Below are positions 7,472 through 15,050 of a DNA stretch of 64,000 nucleotides, piece after piece. Numbering within the stretch: the first letter of the stretch is position 1; every line of letters begins with the position of its first letter. The notes under the pieces were generated by a model. It made no database searches, was not told the origin of the DNA, and was given only the letters and a program-made list of their open reading frames with translations. A program made the position numbers and the translations under genes. The DNA lies in assembly GCF_001428565.1 (NCBI RefSeq), contig NZ_LMIA01000012.1, forward strand, positions 303,472-367,471. The letters are read 5' to 3'. The DNA is from Nocardioides sp. Root190 (lineage in GTDB: Bacteria; Actinomycetota; Actinomycetes; Propionibacteriales; Nocardioidaceae).

Positions 7472-7901
7472 GCTCGACCGGGTCACCGACCCGGATGGTG
7501 CCGCCCTCCAGCACCCGGAAGACGGTCCCGGCCCGGCGCCGGAGCGCTCCCTGCGCTCCGGCGCCGATCGTGTCGTCGAGGAGCTTGCACGGCGCAGCCA
7601 CCCGCACCGCTTCGAGCAGCACGTCACCGATCCGGATGCGCGACCCCGGATCACGGGGTACGACGCCGTGGTCGATCGTGATGTTGCGCCGGGTCAGGTG
7701 CGAGGGGACCTCACTCCCGAAGACGACCGCCGCCTCGTCGAGCGTCTCCCGACTCTGCACGGTCACGTGCCGGTGCCGGGTGCCGTGGTAGCGGTCCCCC
7801 ACGATGCCGCGCCCGGCCTCGACCTCGACCACGTCCTTGGCCTGCATCGGCAGGCGGGTCGCCTTGGCCAGGTGGATCGCGTCCACCACCGGAGTCACCA
7901 C
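7443..7901 (-). CDS. MOSC domain protein
   Basis: A 152-residue single-domain MOSC protein, related to the C-terminal domain of molybdenum cofactor sulfurase. Family features are GRGIVGDRYHG near residues 30-40, RNITIDHG in the middle and the cysteine in VAAPCKLLDD, the likely sulfur-carrying residue. The function of stand-alone MOSC proteins is not firmly established; they are linked to molybdenum cofactor sulfuration or sulfur transfer. The start is the first of two GTG codons (7901), fixed by TAGGCT six bases upstream. It is divergent from the membrane protein gene at 7924 with 22 bases between the starts. Confidence 0.85.
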   Translation of the reverse strand: MVTPVVDAIHLAKATRLPMQAKDVVEVEAGRGIVGDRYHGTRHRHVTVQSRETLDEAAVVFGSEVPSHLTRRNITIDHGVVPRDPGSRIRIGDVLLEAVRVAAPCKLLDDTIGAGAQGALRRRAGTVFRVLEGGTIRVGDPVELSSPEPRRE

Positions 7902-7907
7902 ACCCTC

Positions 7908-7917
7908 AGCCTAGGGT
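7908..7917. promoter_or_regulatory. Overlapping divergent -10 elements, MOSC gene and 7924 membrane gene
   Basis: The minus-strand TAGGCT (7908-7913) ends six bases before GTG 7901. The plus-strand TAGGGT (7912-7917) ends six bases before ATG 7924. The two hexamers share the central TA at 7912-7913 inside a CCTAGG palindrome. Both transcripts would be leaderless, and the polymerases would compete for the same base pairs. Confidence 0.6.
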
Positions 7918-7923
7918 GAGCAC

Positions 7924-8541
7924 ATGCAGCCCCTGGAGGTCCGACTCCCCTCACCCGGCGGCAGCCGGAGCTCGATCTGGCCACCGGTCGCGTTGGCGAT
8001 CGGCACGATCCTCGTCGTCGCTCCGCTCGCGGCGGTCGCGACCCAGGGGCTCGACACGATCGACAGCCTGGACGCCTTCCTGCTGGCTCTCGCGGGTGTC
8101 GTCATCGCGGGGTGGGGCGTGCTGCAGCTGGCCGGCGGTGGCACGCGCCTGCACCATGACGCGCTCCTGCGCCTCGACGAGGACGGCGCAGCACTGCACA
8201 CCGGCGGCAGCCGCTCCGGCGGCTGGGCGCAGATCGCCTGGGCGGACCTCTCCGCGATCGAGATCGCCTGGTGGGAGATCCTGCCGCCGTTCGTGGAGGA
8301 TCCCGAGCACCTGCCGGTGCTGCGCTTCCTGAGCAGGTACGACGCCGCGATCCGCGTCAACGAGCCGACCGGCCTGGCCACGGACCTGGGCCACGCCTTC
8401 GGCATCTCGCCGCAGGCAGCCTCACTGCTCACCGTGCTCGACCCGTCCGCGGCAATCGCGCTGCAACAGGTCGAGGCATGGCTCGAGGCCCACCGGCCCG
8501 ACGTACCCCTCGAGGTCGGCGCTCCGCCGGCTCAGGCCTGA
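7924..8541 (+). CDS. Hypothetical membrane protein with two N-terminal membrane segments
   Basis: A 205-residue protein I do not recognise. Two hydrophobic segments are visible at about 19-40 and 50-70, followed by a mainly soluble C-terminal region of about 135 residues. The middle of that region (GGWAQIAWADLSAIEIAWWE) resembles the PH-like fold of bacterial membrane proteins with two transmembrane helices, but this is a weak impression. The ATG at 7924 follows TAGGGT by six bases, indicating a leaderless transcript. It is expressed divergently from the MOSC gene and followed by a 226-base gap in which I see nothing definite. Confidence 0.7.
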   Translation: MQPLEVRLPSPGGSRSSIWPPVALAIGTILVVAPLAAVATQGLDTIDSLDAFLLALAGVVIAGWGVLQLAGGGTRLHHDALLRLDEDGAALHTGGSRSGGWAQIAWADLSAIEIAWWEILPPFVEDPEHLPVLRFLSRYDAAIRVNEPTGLATDLGHAFGISPQAASLLTVLDPSAAIALQQVEAWLEAHRPDVPLEVGAPPAQA

Positions 8542-8767
8542 GCGGCCAGCTGGAGCTCACCCACGCGGCGGATCGCCAAACCTGGCCTCGGACCAGGCGC
8601 GCAGGTCGTCTGAGAAGCACCACGCCCGCCGCGTGATCCCGACCCAGCCCGCGAAGAGGCCCTCCTGCGCGGCTGGCAGGGGGATGTGTCGCGGCCAGAG
8701 ACCGCGGGGCTCAACCTTTCCCGTCACCCGAGGATGTGTTCAGGTCATGGGAATCGTCTGCGGTCGG

Positions 8768-9418
8768 TCAGGGGCAGAACTCTTCGAGCTTGACCGCGCC
8801 GAGGTCGACCAGCCTCGACACCGGCACCTTCTTGCCCGCGGCAGGCTTCTGCCAGCAGACCTTCCAGTTGGCGTCGAGGACCTGGAACCTCTCGGCGCCG
8901 GTCGCGTCGGTCTGGGTGAGGACGTAGCTGCCGAGCGCCTGGAGCTCGTCTTGCGCGGCCTGAAGGTTCATCCCGACCAAGGACGGCATCACGAAGGTCT
9001 CCTCGGCAGGCTCCGGATCGTCAGCCAGACCGGCGGACTTCGTGCTCTTGTCCTCCGGCTCCGCCGACTTCTCGGGCTCGGGCTCCTCGGACGGCTCCTC
9101 CGTCCGCTCTTCCTCAGCCGGCTCCTCGTCACCCTCGCACTCGCGGTCGACGACTAAGCGGGGCTTGGCATCGATGAGGGTGCCGGGGGCGGGGTCCTGC
9201 TCGCAGACCACCCAGTTCCCCTCGTCAACGACGCCGAGCGCTCCACCACCGACGATCTCAACGTCGTCTGAGCTGTACCCAGCCCGCTCGATGTCGCTCA
9301 GCGCCAGGTCGAGGCGGGTCGACTCGACGTCGGGCATCTCGGCGTCCTCGCCACCACAGCCCGCTGCAGTGAGCAGCAGGCCCGTCAGGGCTGCCGCAAC
9401 CGCGATCTTGTTCCTCAC
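8768..9418 (-). CDS. PASTA-domain lipoprotein
   Basis: A 216-residue secreted lipoprotein. The signal peptide ends in the lipobox LTAAGC with Cys21 as the lipid-modified residue. Two PASTA-like repeats follow (about 24-90 and 143-216). Each has a hydrophobic first strand and the pattern NWxVCxQxPAxG, so each carries a pair of cysteines. They are joined by an acidic Glu/Pro-rich linker of about 50 residues. PASTA domains in kinases and penicillin-binding proteins bind peptidoglycan or muropeptides; here no kinase or transpeptidase is attached. The GTG at 9418 is chosen because GAGGGGGA lies just upstream and the signal peptide starts there. Function is unknown beyond probable cell-wall association. 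Confidence 0.82.
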   Translation of the reverse strand: MRNKIAVAAALTGLLLTAAGCGGEDAEMPDVESTRLDLALSDIERAGYSSDDVEIVGGGALGVVDEGNWVVCEQDPAPGTLIDAKPRLVVDRECEGDEEPAEEERTEEPSEEPEPEKSAEPEDKSTKSAGLADDPEPAEETFVMPSLVGMNLQAAQDELQALGSYVLTQTDATGAERFQVLDANWKVCWQKPAAGKKVPVSRLVDLGAVKLEEFCP

Positions 9419-9696
9419 CGATGTCCCCCTCGAGACGGTCCTGGCACACCACCCCGGGATCTGGGGTCGGCCGCGGCTCATCCTGTCGACCACGTCCGAC
9501 AGATGTCGCCGTTCGCTAAGTTCTTTACCTTGCCGAGACCAAGTTCCCCGCGTACGCGCGGCCTCGTCGCTTGCGGGTACTCAGGCGCCGCGCGGGACCT
9601 CAGCTCGCTCGAATGTCTCGCGTTGCCAGGAGAATGAGTGAGCCCCCGCTCGCTCCCGGCTGGGCAGGGCGGGCGAGGGCCTGGAAAGCGCGGGGC

Positions 9697-10044
9697 TCAG
9701 ACTGCCGGCGTGCCTGCCTGGGCGCGTACGTTGAGGGAGCTCGCGTAGGCCTCGGCGCCCTTCTTGAGGCGGCGGGCGGCGCCGATGAAGGGCCAGCCGG
9801 CCAGCCAGAAGCAGGCCCACTTGGACGTCTTGTGGTTTGAGCCGAGCGAGGCGTTCGCGGCGGTGAGGCGGGTGGCGAGACCGTACGCCGCGAAGGCGTA
9901 GAAGAACCACGCGAACGGGGCACCGGTCTTGTGGTTGAGCTGGGCGTTGATGCCGGAGATCCACTTCGCGCGGGCGATGCCGATGGTGAGCCAGTTGAGG
10001 AACCAGCTGGGAGCCGAGGTGAAAATGCTGTCTGCTGCGGCCAT
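9697..10044 (-). CDS. Small hypothetical membrane protein
   Basis: A 115-residue protein of unknown function. It starts at ATG 10044 with a good AGGAGA ribosome binding site nine bases upstream. Two moderately hydrophobic segments rich in Trp and Phe are visible at about 43-60 and 76-91, separated by a basic patch (SNHKTSK). It stands alone on the minus strand between a 278-base gap on one side and a 500-base gap on the other. No relative with a known role was recognised. Codon use is like the surrounding genes. Confidence 0.7.
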   Translation of the reverse strand: MAAADSIFTSAPSWFLNWLTIGIARAKWISGINAQLNHKTGAPFAWFFYAFAAYGLATRLTAANASLGSNHKTSKWACFWLAGWPFIGAARRLKKGAEAYASSLNVRAQAGTPAV

Positions 10045-10545
10045 GTCGAAGTCTCCTGAGACCTGAGGGCTTGTGCGCTCAGAGGACCTGAGTTCGCCGG
10101 GCGAAACGTACCGCTGACCCCTGACTCAAGGTGACGGTTCCACCAAACTGGGACGCTCGCCCCCAGCGGTCCCGAGGTCCGGCAGACAAACTGGACAGCT
10201 CCGACCCGAGCGGGACGGTTCGGGTGGAGGGCGACGTCCGCTGCGGCGAAATCGACGACGGCGCCAAGAGCCGTTAGCCGTACGCCAAGGTTGAAGGGTT
10301 CACGATCAGCGCGCAGAGCGGAGCTCACGAGGACGGACCCCACCGCAACCGGTTACATGTCGCGGTATGAAGAGGACGTTCCGATCGGCTGGTGGGTCCC
10401 CGAGCGACCGCGGGGGAAGGGGCTGCCCTCCTGCCGACGCCTGACAGGCGCCGACTTGTCAGACCGACCCGCGGTCGCTGACAACCCCCCGCCGTCAGTG
10501 AGCTGTTTTGTGCACTCCTCAGGAGGCCATCGGCGAGTCGCCTGC
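10045..10545. other. 501-base stretch without a convincing gene
   Basis: No gene, tRNA or transposon remnant is recognised. The few open frames here lack ribosome binding sites and recognisable composition. Two related repeat elements are visible. CTGACA at 10441-10446 faces TGTCAG at 10457-10462, and a second pair, CTGACA at 10478-10483 and GTCAG at 10494-10498, follows. They could be protein-binding sites, but there is no adjacent divergent gene start. Confidence 0.5.
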
Positions 10546-11211
10546 TCAGGCCCGGGCGGCAGCAGCCTTGTCGCGCAGGGCAGCCACCATCTTGTCCGGG
10601 TCCTCGGCCGAGTAGACGGCCGAGCCCGCGACGAACACGTCAGCACCGGCCTCGGCGCACCGCTCGATGGTCTCGAGGGAGACGCCGCCGTCGACCTGCA
10701 ACCAGGTCTCGACACCGTGCTTGTCCATCAGGGCACGCGCCCGGCGGATCTTCGGCAGGCACAGGTCGAGGAACTTCTGGCCGCCGAACCCCGGCTCGAC
10801 GGTCATGATCAGCACCATGTCGAGCTCGGCGAGGAGGTCTTCGTACGGCTCGATCGGCGTGGCGGGCTTGAGGGCCATCGAGGCCCGGGCGCCGGCGGCG
10901 CGGATCTCGCGGGCCAGCCGCACGGGCGCCTTGGCCGCCTCGACGTGGAAGGTGACCGAGCCACAGCCCGCATCGACGTAGTCGAGGGCGTTGTCGTCGG
11001 CGTCGGCGATCATCAGGTGCGCGTCCAGCGGCACCGGGCTGACCCGGGCGAGCGCCTCGACCATCGTCGGACCGAAGGTGAGGTTGGGGACGAAGTGGTT
11101 GTCCATTACGTCCACGTGGACCCAGTCGGCTCCGGGAATCCGGGCGACCTCCTCGCCGAGACGGGCGAAGTCGGAGTTGAGGATCGACGGCGTGATCTGG
11201 ATGTGGCCCAC
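10546..11211 (-). CDS. rpe: Ribulose-phosphate 3-epimerase
   Basis: Interconverts D-ribulose 5-phosphate and D-xylulose 5-phosphate in the pentose phosphate pathway. The 221-residue TIM barrel shows the expected motifs in order: ITPSILNSDFARL at the start, the metal/catalytic HVDVMDNHFVPNLTFGP, HLMI, TVEPGFGGQKF, and VDGGV with GSAVY near the C-terminus. The GTG at 11211 is preferred over a longer frame starting at 11271 because homologues begin here. TAGAAT lies upstream with eight bases before the GTG, so it may be leaderless. In related genomes rpe lies near rsmB and fmt; here it is separated from them by several accessory genes. Confidence 0.95.
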   Translation of the reverse strand: MGHIQITPSILNSDFARLGEEVARIPGADWVHVDVMDNHFVPNLTFGPTMVEALARVSPVPLDAHLMIADADDNALDYVDAGCGSVTFHVEAAKAPVRLAREIRAAGARASMALKPATPIEPYEDLLAELDMVLIMTVEPGFGGQKFLDLCLPKIRRARALMDKHGVETWLQVDGGVSLETIERCAEAGADVFVAGSAVYSAEDPDKMVAALRDKAAAARA

Positions 11212-11323
11212 GGGCCACGATTCTAGGGACGTCCGGGGAGATCGGCGATTCCACTGCGCTGGCCCGGACATCGGCCGATCATGGGATCAGGGACCGACGG
11301 AGGTTCCGAGGAGATGGAACATC

Positions 11324-11524
11324 ATGCCGATGATGAACAGCGAGGCCCGCAAGCGCGCGGCCGCCCAGCAGGCCGACCCGATCGAGGTCGCCCACCAGCT
11401 CGCCGACGCCTGGGACCGCGAGGCCGAACACGAGGACGCCTGTGGCAACGGCTTCGCCGCGGTCATCCTCCACAAGCAGGCCCGCGTCCTGCGCGAGGCG
11501 CTGCGGCCGCCCCTCAGCGCCTGA
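11324..11524 (+). CDS. Small hypothetical helical protein (66 aa)
   Basis: A 66-residue, mostly helical, charged protein (Ala, Glu, Arg rich) of unknown function. The ATG at 11324 has GAGGAGA about nine bases upstream; a second in-frame ATG is at 11330. The C-terminal half (CGNGFAAVILHKQARVLREAL) is amphipathic, and the protein contains a single cysteine. It is divergent from rpe and its last 11 bases overlap the convergent kynureninase gene. The codon pattern is consistent with real coding. No family was recognised. Confidence 0.6.
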   Translation: MPMMNSEARKRAAAQQADPIEVAHQLADAWDREAEHEDACGNGFAAVILHKQARVLREALRPPLSA

Positions 11525-12719
11525 TCTCGTCGCGGATCGCGGCGATCCCGCGCGCGACCTCGTCGAAGGACGTGGACAGCGGGGACAGTCCGATCCGGAG
11601 GCCGTCCGGGTTGCGGAAGTCCGGGATCACGTCGTTCTCCCAGAGCGCGCCGGTGACCTCGCGCATCCTCGGGTGGGCGATCGTGACGTGTCCGCCCCGG
11701 AGCGCGGCGTCGCGCGGGGACACCAGCTCGACCTCGGGCAGGTCGCGGTCGATCAGGTCCACGGCGTACGACGTGAGGGCGACCGACTTCGCCCGGACCG
11801 CCTCGATGCCGACCTCGCCCAGCAGGTCGACCATGTCCTCGAGTCCGAGCATCCCGAGGATCGGCGGCGTCCCGCTCAGCAGGCGCCGGATGCCGGTGGC
11901 CGGGGCGTAGGCAGGTCCCATCGCGAACGGGTCCGCCGCACCCATCCAGCCCTGCACCGGCTGCGCGAACGCGTCGGAGTCCAGGTGCCGCTGGGCGACG
12001 TAGCCGAAGGCAGGCGCGCCGGGGCCACCGTTGAGGTACTTGTAGCTGCAGCCGACGGCGAGGTCGATGCCCCAGTCGTCCAGCGCGACCGGCACGGACC
12101 CGCTCGAGTGGCACAGGTCCACCAGGATCCAGGCACCCGCATCGCGGGTGATCCGGGCCAGCTCGGCGACGTCGGCGAGCCAGCCCGACTTGTAGGCGAC
12201 GTGGCTGACCACGACGAGAGCGGTGTCGGGCCCGACGACAGCGGCCAGGCCCTCGGGGGTGATCCCTCCGGCGGGATCGACGTCGAGCCAGCGGACCGTG
12301 CGGCCGCACTCGGCGGCGATGCCCTCGACGACGAAGCGGTCGGTCGGGAAGTTGTCGCGGTCGATGACGATCTCGCGGCGGTCGGGATGTGCGGCGACCG
12401 CGGCCCGCACCAGCTTGTAGAGCAGCACGGTGGTCGAGTCGCCGACCGCCGTCTGTCCGGCGGCAGCGCCGAGCGTCGCCGCACCGAGTCGGTCACCGAG
12501 CGACAACGGGAGCTCGAACCACCGCTCGTCCCACCCGCGGATCAGGCGTCCGCCCCACTCGTCGGTGACGAAGGAGGCGATACGGTCGGCCGTGGCCCGC
12601 AGCGGTCGCCCGAGCGAGTTCCCGTCGAGGTAGACCAGTGGGGACGACGCCCCCACGAACAGGTCACGATGGGCGGCCAGCGGGTCGGCGGCGTCCAGGG
12701 CCGCGGCGTCGAGGGTCAC
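11514..12719 (-). CDS. kynU: Kynureninase
   Basis: PLP enzyme that cleaves kynurenine to anthranilate and alanine in tryptophan degradation. The 401 residues are a full-length fold-type I aminotransferase-like protein. The PLP lysine is Lys227 in CSYKYLNGGPGAPAF. Other family blocks are YLDGNSLGRP near residue 30, the DEWGGRLIRGW segment at 53-63 and DLCHSSGSVPV at 201-211. The GTG at 12719 is fixed by TAGGTT six bases upstream, so the mRNA is probably leaderless. No tryptophan dioxygenase or kynurenine formamidase gene is next to it. Confidence 0.93.
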   Translation of the reverse strand: MTLDAAALDAADPLAAHRDLFVGASSPLVYLDGNSLGRPLRATADRIASFVTDEWGGRLIRGWDERWFELPLSLGDRLGAATLGAAAGQTAVGDSTTVLLYKLVRAAVAAHPDRREIVIDRDNFPTDRFVVEGIAAECGRTVRWLDVDPAGGITPEGLAAVVGPDTALVVVSHVAYKSGWLADVAELARITRDAGAWILVDLCHSSGSVPVALDDWGIDLAVGCSYKYLNGGPGAPAFGYVAQRHLDSDAFAQPVQGWMGAADPFAMGPAYAPATGIRRLLSGTPPILGMLGLEDMVDLLGEVGIEAVRAKSVALTSYAVDLIDRDLPEVELVSPRDAALRGGHVTIAHPRMREVTGALWENDVIPDFRNPDGLRIGLSPLSTSFDEVARGIAAIRDEIRR

Positions 12720-12725
12720 CCGCCG

Positions 12726-12731
12726 AACCTA
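12726..12731 (-). promoter_or_regulatory. -10 element (TAGGTT) of kynU, leaderless geometry
   Basis: TAGGTT on the minus strand is followed by CGGCGG and then the GTG at 12719. There is no ribosome binding site between them. Confidence 0.55.
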
Positions 12732-13703
12732 CTCCGCGTCCCCCTCCGACGGGGTCGACTCCCCCGCCGCGTCGTCACGATCGGCCCAGGCGACGAGCGG
12801 CGCGATGTCGAACACGTGGTCGTCGATGTCGTGGTGCAGGTCGCCGATCTCGGCGAAGCGCTTCGGCACGGTCAGGATCGTGAAGTCACGCGGATCTGCG
12901 TCGTCGATCTCGTCCCACCGGATCGGCGTCGACACCCGACCGTCGGGCAGGCCCCGCACGGAGTACGCCGCGGCGATCGTGTGGTCCCGGGCGTTCTGGT
13001 TGTAGTCGATGAACACCGCCGACGGGTCGCGGTCCTTGCGCCACCAGGCGGTGGTGACGAGCTCGGGGGCCCGACGCTCGACCTCGCGGGCGAAGGCGAG
13101 TGCGGCGCGGCGTACGCCCTTGTGGTCGAGCTCCGGCTCGATCCGGACGTAGACGTGGATTCCCTTGTTGCCACTGGTCTTCGGGTAGCCGACCGCTCCG
13201 AGCTCGTCGAGCACCTCGTGGGCGACGTGGGCGACCTTGCGGACGTCGTCGTACGACGACTCCGGACCCGGGTCGAGGTCGATGCGCCACTCGTCGGGGA
13301 TCTCGGTGGCACCGCGGCGGCTGTTCCAGGGATGGAACTCGACGGTCGACATCTGCACCGCCCAGATCACCGAGGCGAGCTCGGTGACGCAGAGCTCGTC
13401 GGCCGTGCGCTTCCAGCGCGGGAAGAACAGCTCGACGGTCTCCACCCAGTCGGGCGCACCGCCGGGGAGCCTCTTCTGATGGACCTTCTCGCCCTCGAGG
13501 CCCTTCGGGAAGCGGTGCAGCATGCACGGCCGCTCCCGGAGGGCGTTGACGATCCCCTCGCCGACGGAGAGGTAGTACTCGACGAGGTCGAGCTTGGTGG
13601 CCCCGTTCTTCAGCATCGGGTGGGGCGGGAAGTAGATCCGGTCGGGGTTGCTGATCCGGATTACCCGGCTCTCGACCTCGATCTCCACCGCCGGGGACGC
13701 CAT
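12729..13703 (-). CDS. Stand-alone LigD-type DNA polymerase/primase domain protein
   Basis: A 324-residue protein corresponding to the polymerase domain of the bacterial end-joining enzyme LigD. The fold is an archaeo-eukaryotic primase. The metal-binding pair is Asp142 and Asp144 in RIDLDPGP. The nucleotide-binding segment TSGNKGIHVYV and the third acidic residue in VFIDYNQN follow. No ligase or nuclease domain is attached, and no ku gene is in the window. Related stand-alone proteins in actinobacteria can synthesise across breaks or short gaps. TAGGGT ends six bases before the ATG. It is divergent from a small ATPase gene with 58 bases between starts, which hints at a shared DNA-repair role; that is inference. 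Confidence 0.88.
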   Translation of the reverse strand: MASPAVEIEVESRVIRISNPDRIYFPPHPMLKNGATKLDLVEYYLSVGEGIVNALRERPCMLHRFPKGLEGEKVHQKRLPGGAPDWVETVELFFPRWKRTADELCVTELASVIWAVQMSTVEFHPWNSRRGATEIPDEWRIDLDPGPESSYDDVRKVAHVAHEVLDELGAVGYPKTSGNKGIHVYVRIEPELDHKGVRRAALAFAREVERRAPELVTTAWWRKDRDPSAVFIDYNQNARDHTIAAAYSVRGLPDGRVSTPIRWDEIDDADPRDFTILTVPKRFAEIGDLHHDIDDHVFDIAPLVAWADRDDAAGESTPSEGDAE

Positions 13704-13709
13704 GGCGCG

Positions 13710-13715
13710 ACCCTA
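13710..13715 (-). promoter_or_regulatory. -10 element (TAGGGT) of the LigD-type polymerase gene
   Basis: TAGGGT on the minus strand, then CGCGCC, then the ATG at 13703: leaderless geometry. Confidence 0.55.
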
Positions 13716-13749
13716 TCCGTTCCACACCAGTCGGGTCGGACCTCGCGGC

Positions 13750-13755
13750 TACGGT
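13750..13755 (+). promoter_or_regulatory. -10 element (TACGGT) of the small ATPase gene
   Basis: TACGGT is followed by GACAGC and then the GTG at 13762: leaderless geometry. It faces the polymerase promoter, with the two -10 elements about 34 bases apart. Confidence 0.55.
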
Positions 13756-13761
13756 GACAGC

Positions 13762-14481
13762 GTGGACTTCGACCAGCCACCCGTCGTCCGGGTCACCGCC
13801 GATCGCGGCCGGCTCGACCCCCATGAGTGGCCGATGACGGTCCCCGCCGTCGACCAGGTGGTCCGGCGCGGGCTCGACCTGGCTCCCGGCGTGACCTTCC
13901 TGGTCGGCGAGAACGGATCCGGCAAGTCGACCCTGGTCGAGGCGATCGCGGTGGCCTACGGTCTCTCGCCCGAGGGCGGCACCCGCTACGGCCTGCACTC
14001 CACCCGGGCGACCGAGTCGCCCTTGCACACCGCGCTCACCCTGCAGCGGGGCATCGGGACGGGACGCTGGGGGTTCTTCCTGCGCGCCGAGACGATGCAC
14101 GGCTGGTACACCTTCGCCGAGGACCACGGCGGACCGAAGGACCCGGCCTTCCACGAGATGAGTCACGGGGAGTCCTTCCTCGAGGTGCTGCGCACCCGTT
14201 TCGACTCCCCCGGTTTCTACTGCCTCGACGAGCCGGAGGCCGCGCTCTCCTTCTCCTCCACGCTCGGCCTCATCGCCCGCCTCCACGACGTCGTCTCCGA
14301 CGGCGGCCAGGTCCTGTGCGCCACCCACTCACCGGTCCTCGCCTCCATGCCGGGTGCCACGATCCTCGAGGTCGGCGACTGGGGTCTGCGGCACACGACG
14401 TGGGAGGAGCTCGAGCTCGTCCAGCACTGGCGCCGCTACCTCGACGACCCCCGCCGCTACCTGCGCCACGTGCTGGACTGA
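13762..14481 (+). CDS. Small ABC/SMC-like AAA family ATPase
   Basis: A 239-residue predicted ATPase of the compact COG3910-like type. Motifs in order are Walker A GENGSGKST near residue 50, a signature-like MSHGES near 134, Walker B FYCLDEPEAALS near 153, and the H-loop CATHSP near 190. It lacks membrane segments and the long coiled coil of SMC proteins, so it is neither a transporter subunit nor a full SMC protein. GTG 13762 is chosen from the leaderless promoter geometry. It sits between a divergent LigD-type polymerase and a sigma factor gene on the same strand 47 bases downstream. The biological role of this ATPase family is not established. Confidence 0.8.
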   Translation: MDFDQPPVVRVTADRGRLDPHEWPMTVPAVDQVVRRGLDLAPGVTFLVGENGSGKSTLVEAIAVAYGLSPEGGTRYGLHSTRATESPLHTALTLQRGIGTGRWGFFLRAETMHGWYTFAEDHGGPKDPAFHEMSHGESFLEVLRTRFDSPGFYCLDEPEAALSFSSTLGLIARLHDVVSDGGQVLCATHSPVLASMPGATILEVGDWGLRHTTWEELELVQHWRRYLDDPRRYLRHVLD

Positions 14482-14528
14482 GGAAAACCGATGTCACCTG
14501 TCACGCGCACCCGGCCCCGGAGCGTCTG

Positions 14529-15050
14529 ATGGGTGTGAAGGCAGACAGGCAGACGGAGGCGTTCACCGCCTTCGTCCGGGAGACCGGCACGCAGCTCCAC
14601 CACGCCGCGATGCTGCTCACCGGCGACCACCACCTCGCCGAGGACCTGACCCAGTCGACGTACGCCAAGGTGTTCGTCCACTGGCGGCGGGTGAGCACGA
14701 CCGACAGCCCGATCGCCTACGCACGCACCACCCTGCTCAACACGTTCCTGTCCCACCGCCGGCTGCGCCGCAACACGGAGCGGCCGACCGACGACGTCCG
14801 CCAGCACACCCGAACCGACGACAGCCGACCCGATGTCGACCCCGGAGCCCGCGTCGACCTGCTCACCGCGCTCGCCACGTTGCCGCCGATCGACCGCGCT
14901 GTCGTGGTCCTCCGCTACTGGGAGGACCGCAGCGTCGCCGAGACGGCTGCCGACCTCGGGCTGACCGAGTCGGTCGTCCGTACCCGGGCACGGCGTGCGC
15001 TGCAACGTCTCCGCCCCCTCATCGACGTCCCCGAGAGGACCTCCCCATGA
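14529..15050 (+). CDS. SigE-family ECF RNA polymerase sigma factor
   Basis: A 173-residue ECF sigma factor of the actinobacterial SigE family. Region 2 is at about 10-75 (GDHHLAEDLTQSTYAKVFVHW is the core-binding and -10 recognition part). Region 4 is at about 113-165 and includes the helix-turn-helix with VAETAADLGLTESVVRTRARRAL. The start at ATG 14529 has CCGGAG upstream. Its stop codon overlaps the start of the next gene (ATGA), so sigma factor and putative anti-sigma factor are translationally coupled. The signal it responds to cannot be read from the sequence. Confidence 0.88.
   Translation: MGVKADRQTEAFTAFVRETGTQLHHAAMLLTGDHHLAEDLTQSTYAKVFVHWRRVSTTDSPIAYARTTLLNTFLSHRRLRRNTERPTDDVRQHTRTDDSRPDVDPGARVDLLTALATLPPIDRAVVVLRYWEDRSVAETAADLGLTESVVRTRARRALQRLRPLIDVPERTSP

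Noticed and set aside
10344..10357. A KstR-like sequence CGCAACCGGTTACA (one mismatch to TNNAACNNGTTNNA)
   Set aside because: It lacks the first T, lies in a gene-free stretch and no start codon of a real gene follows.
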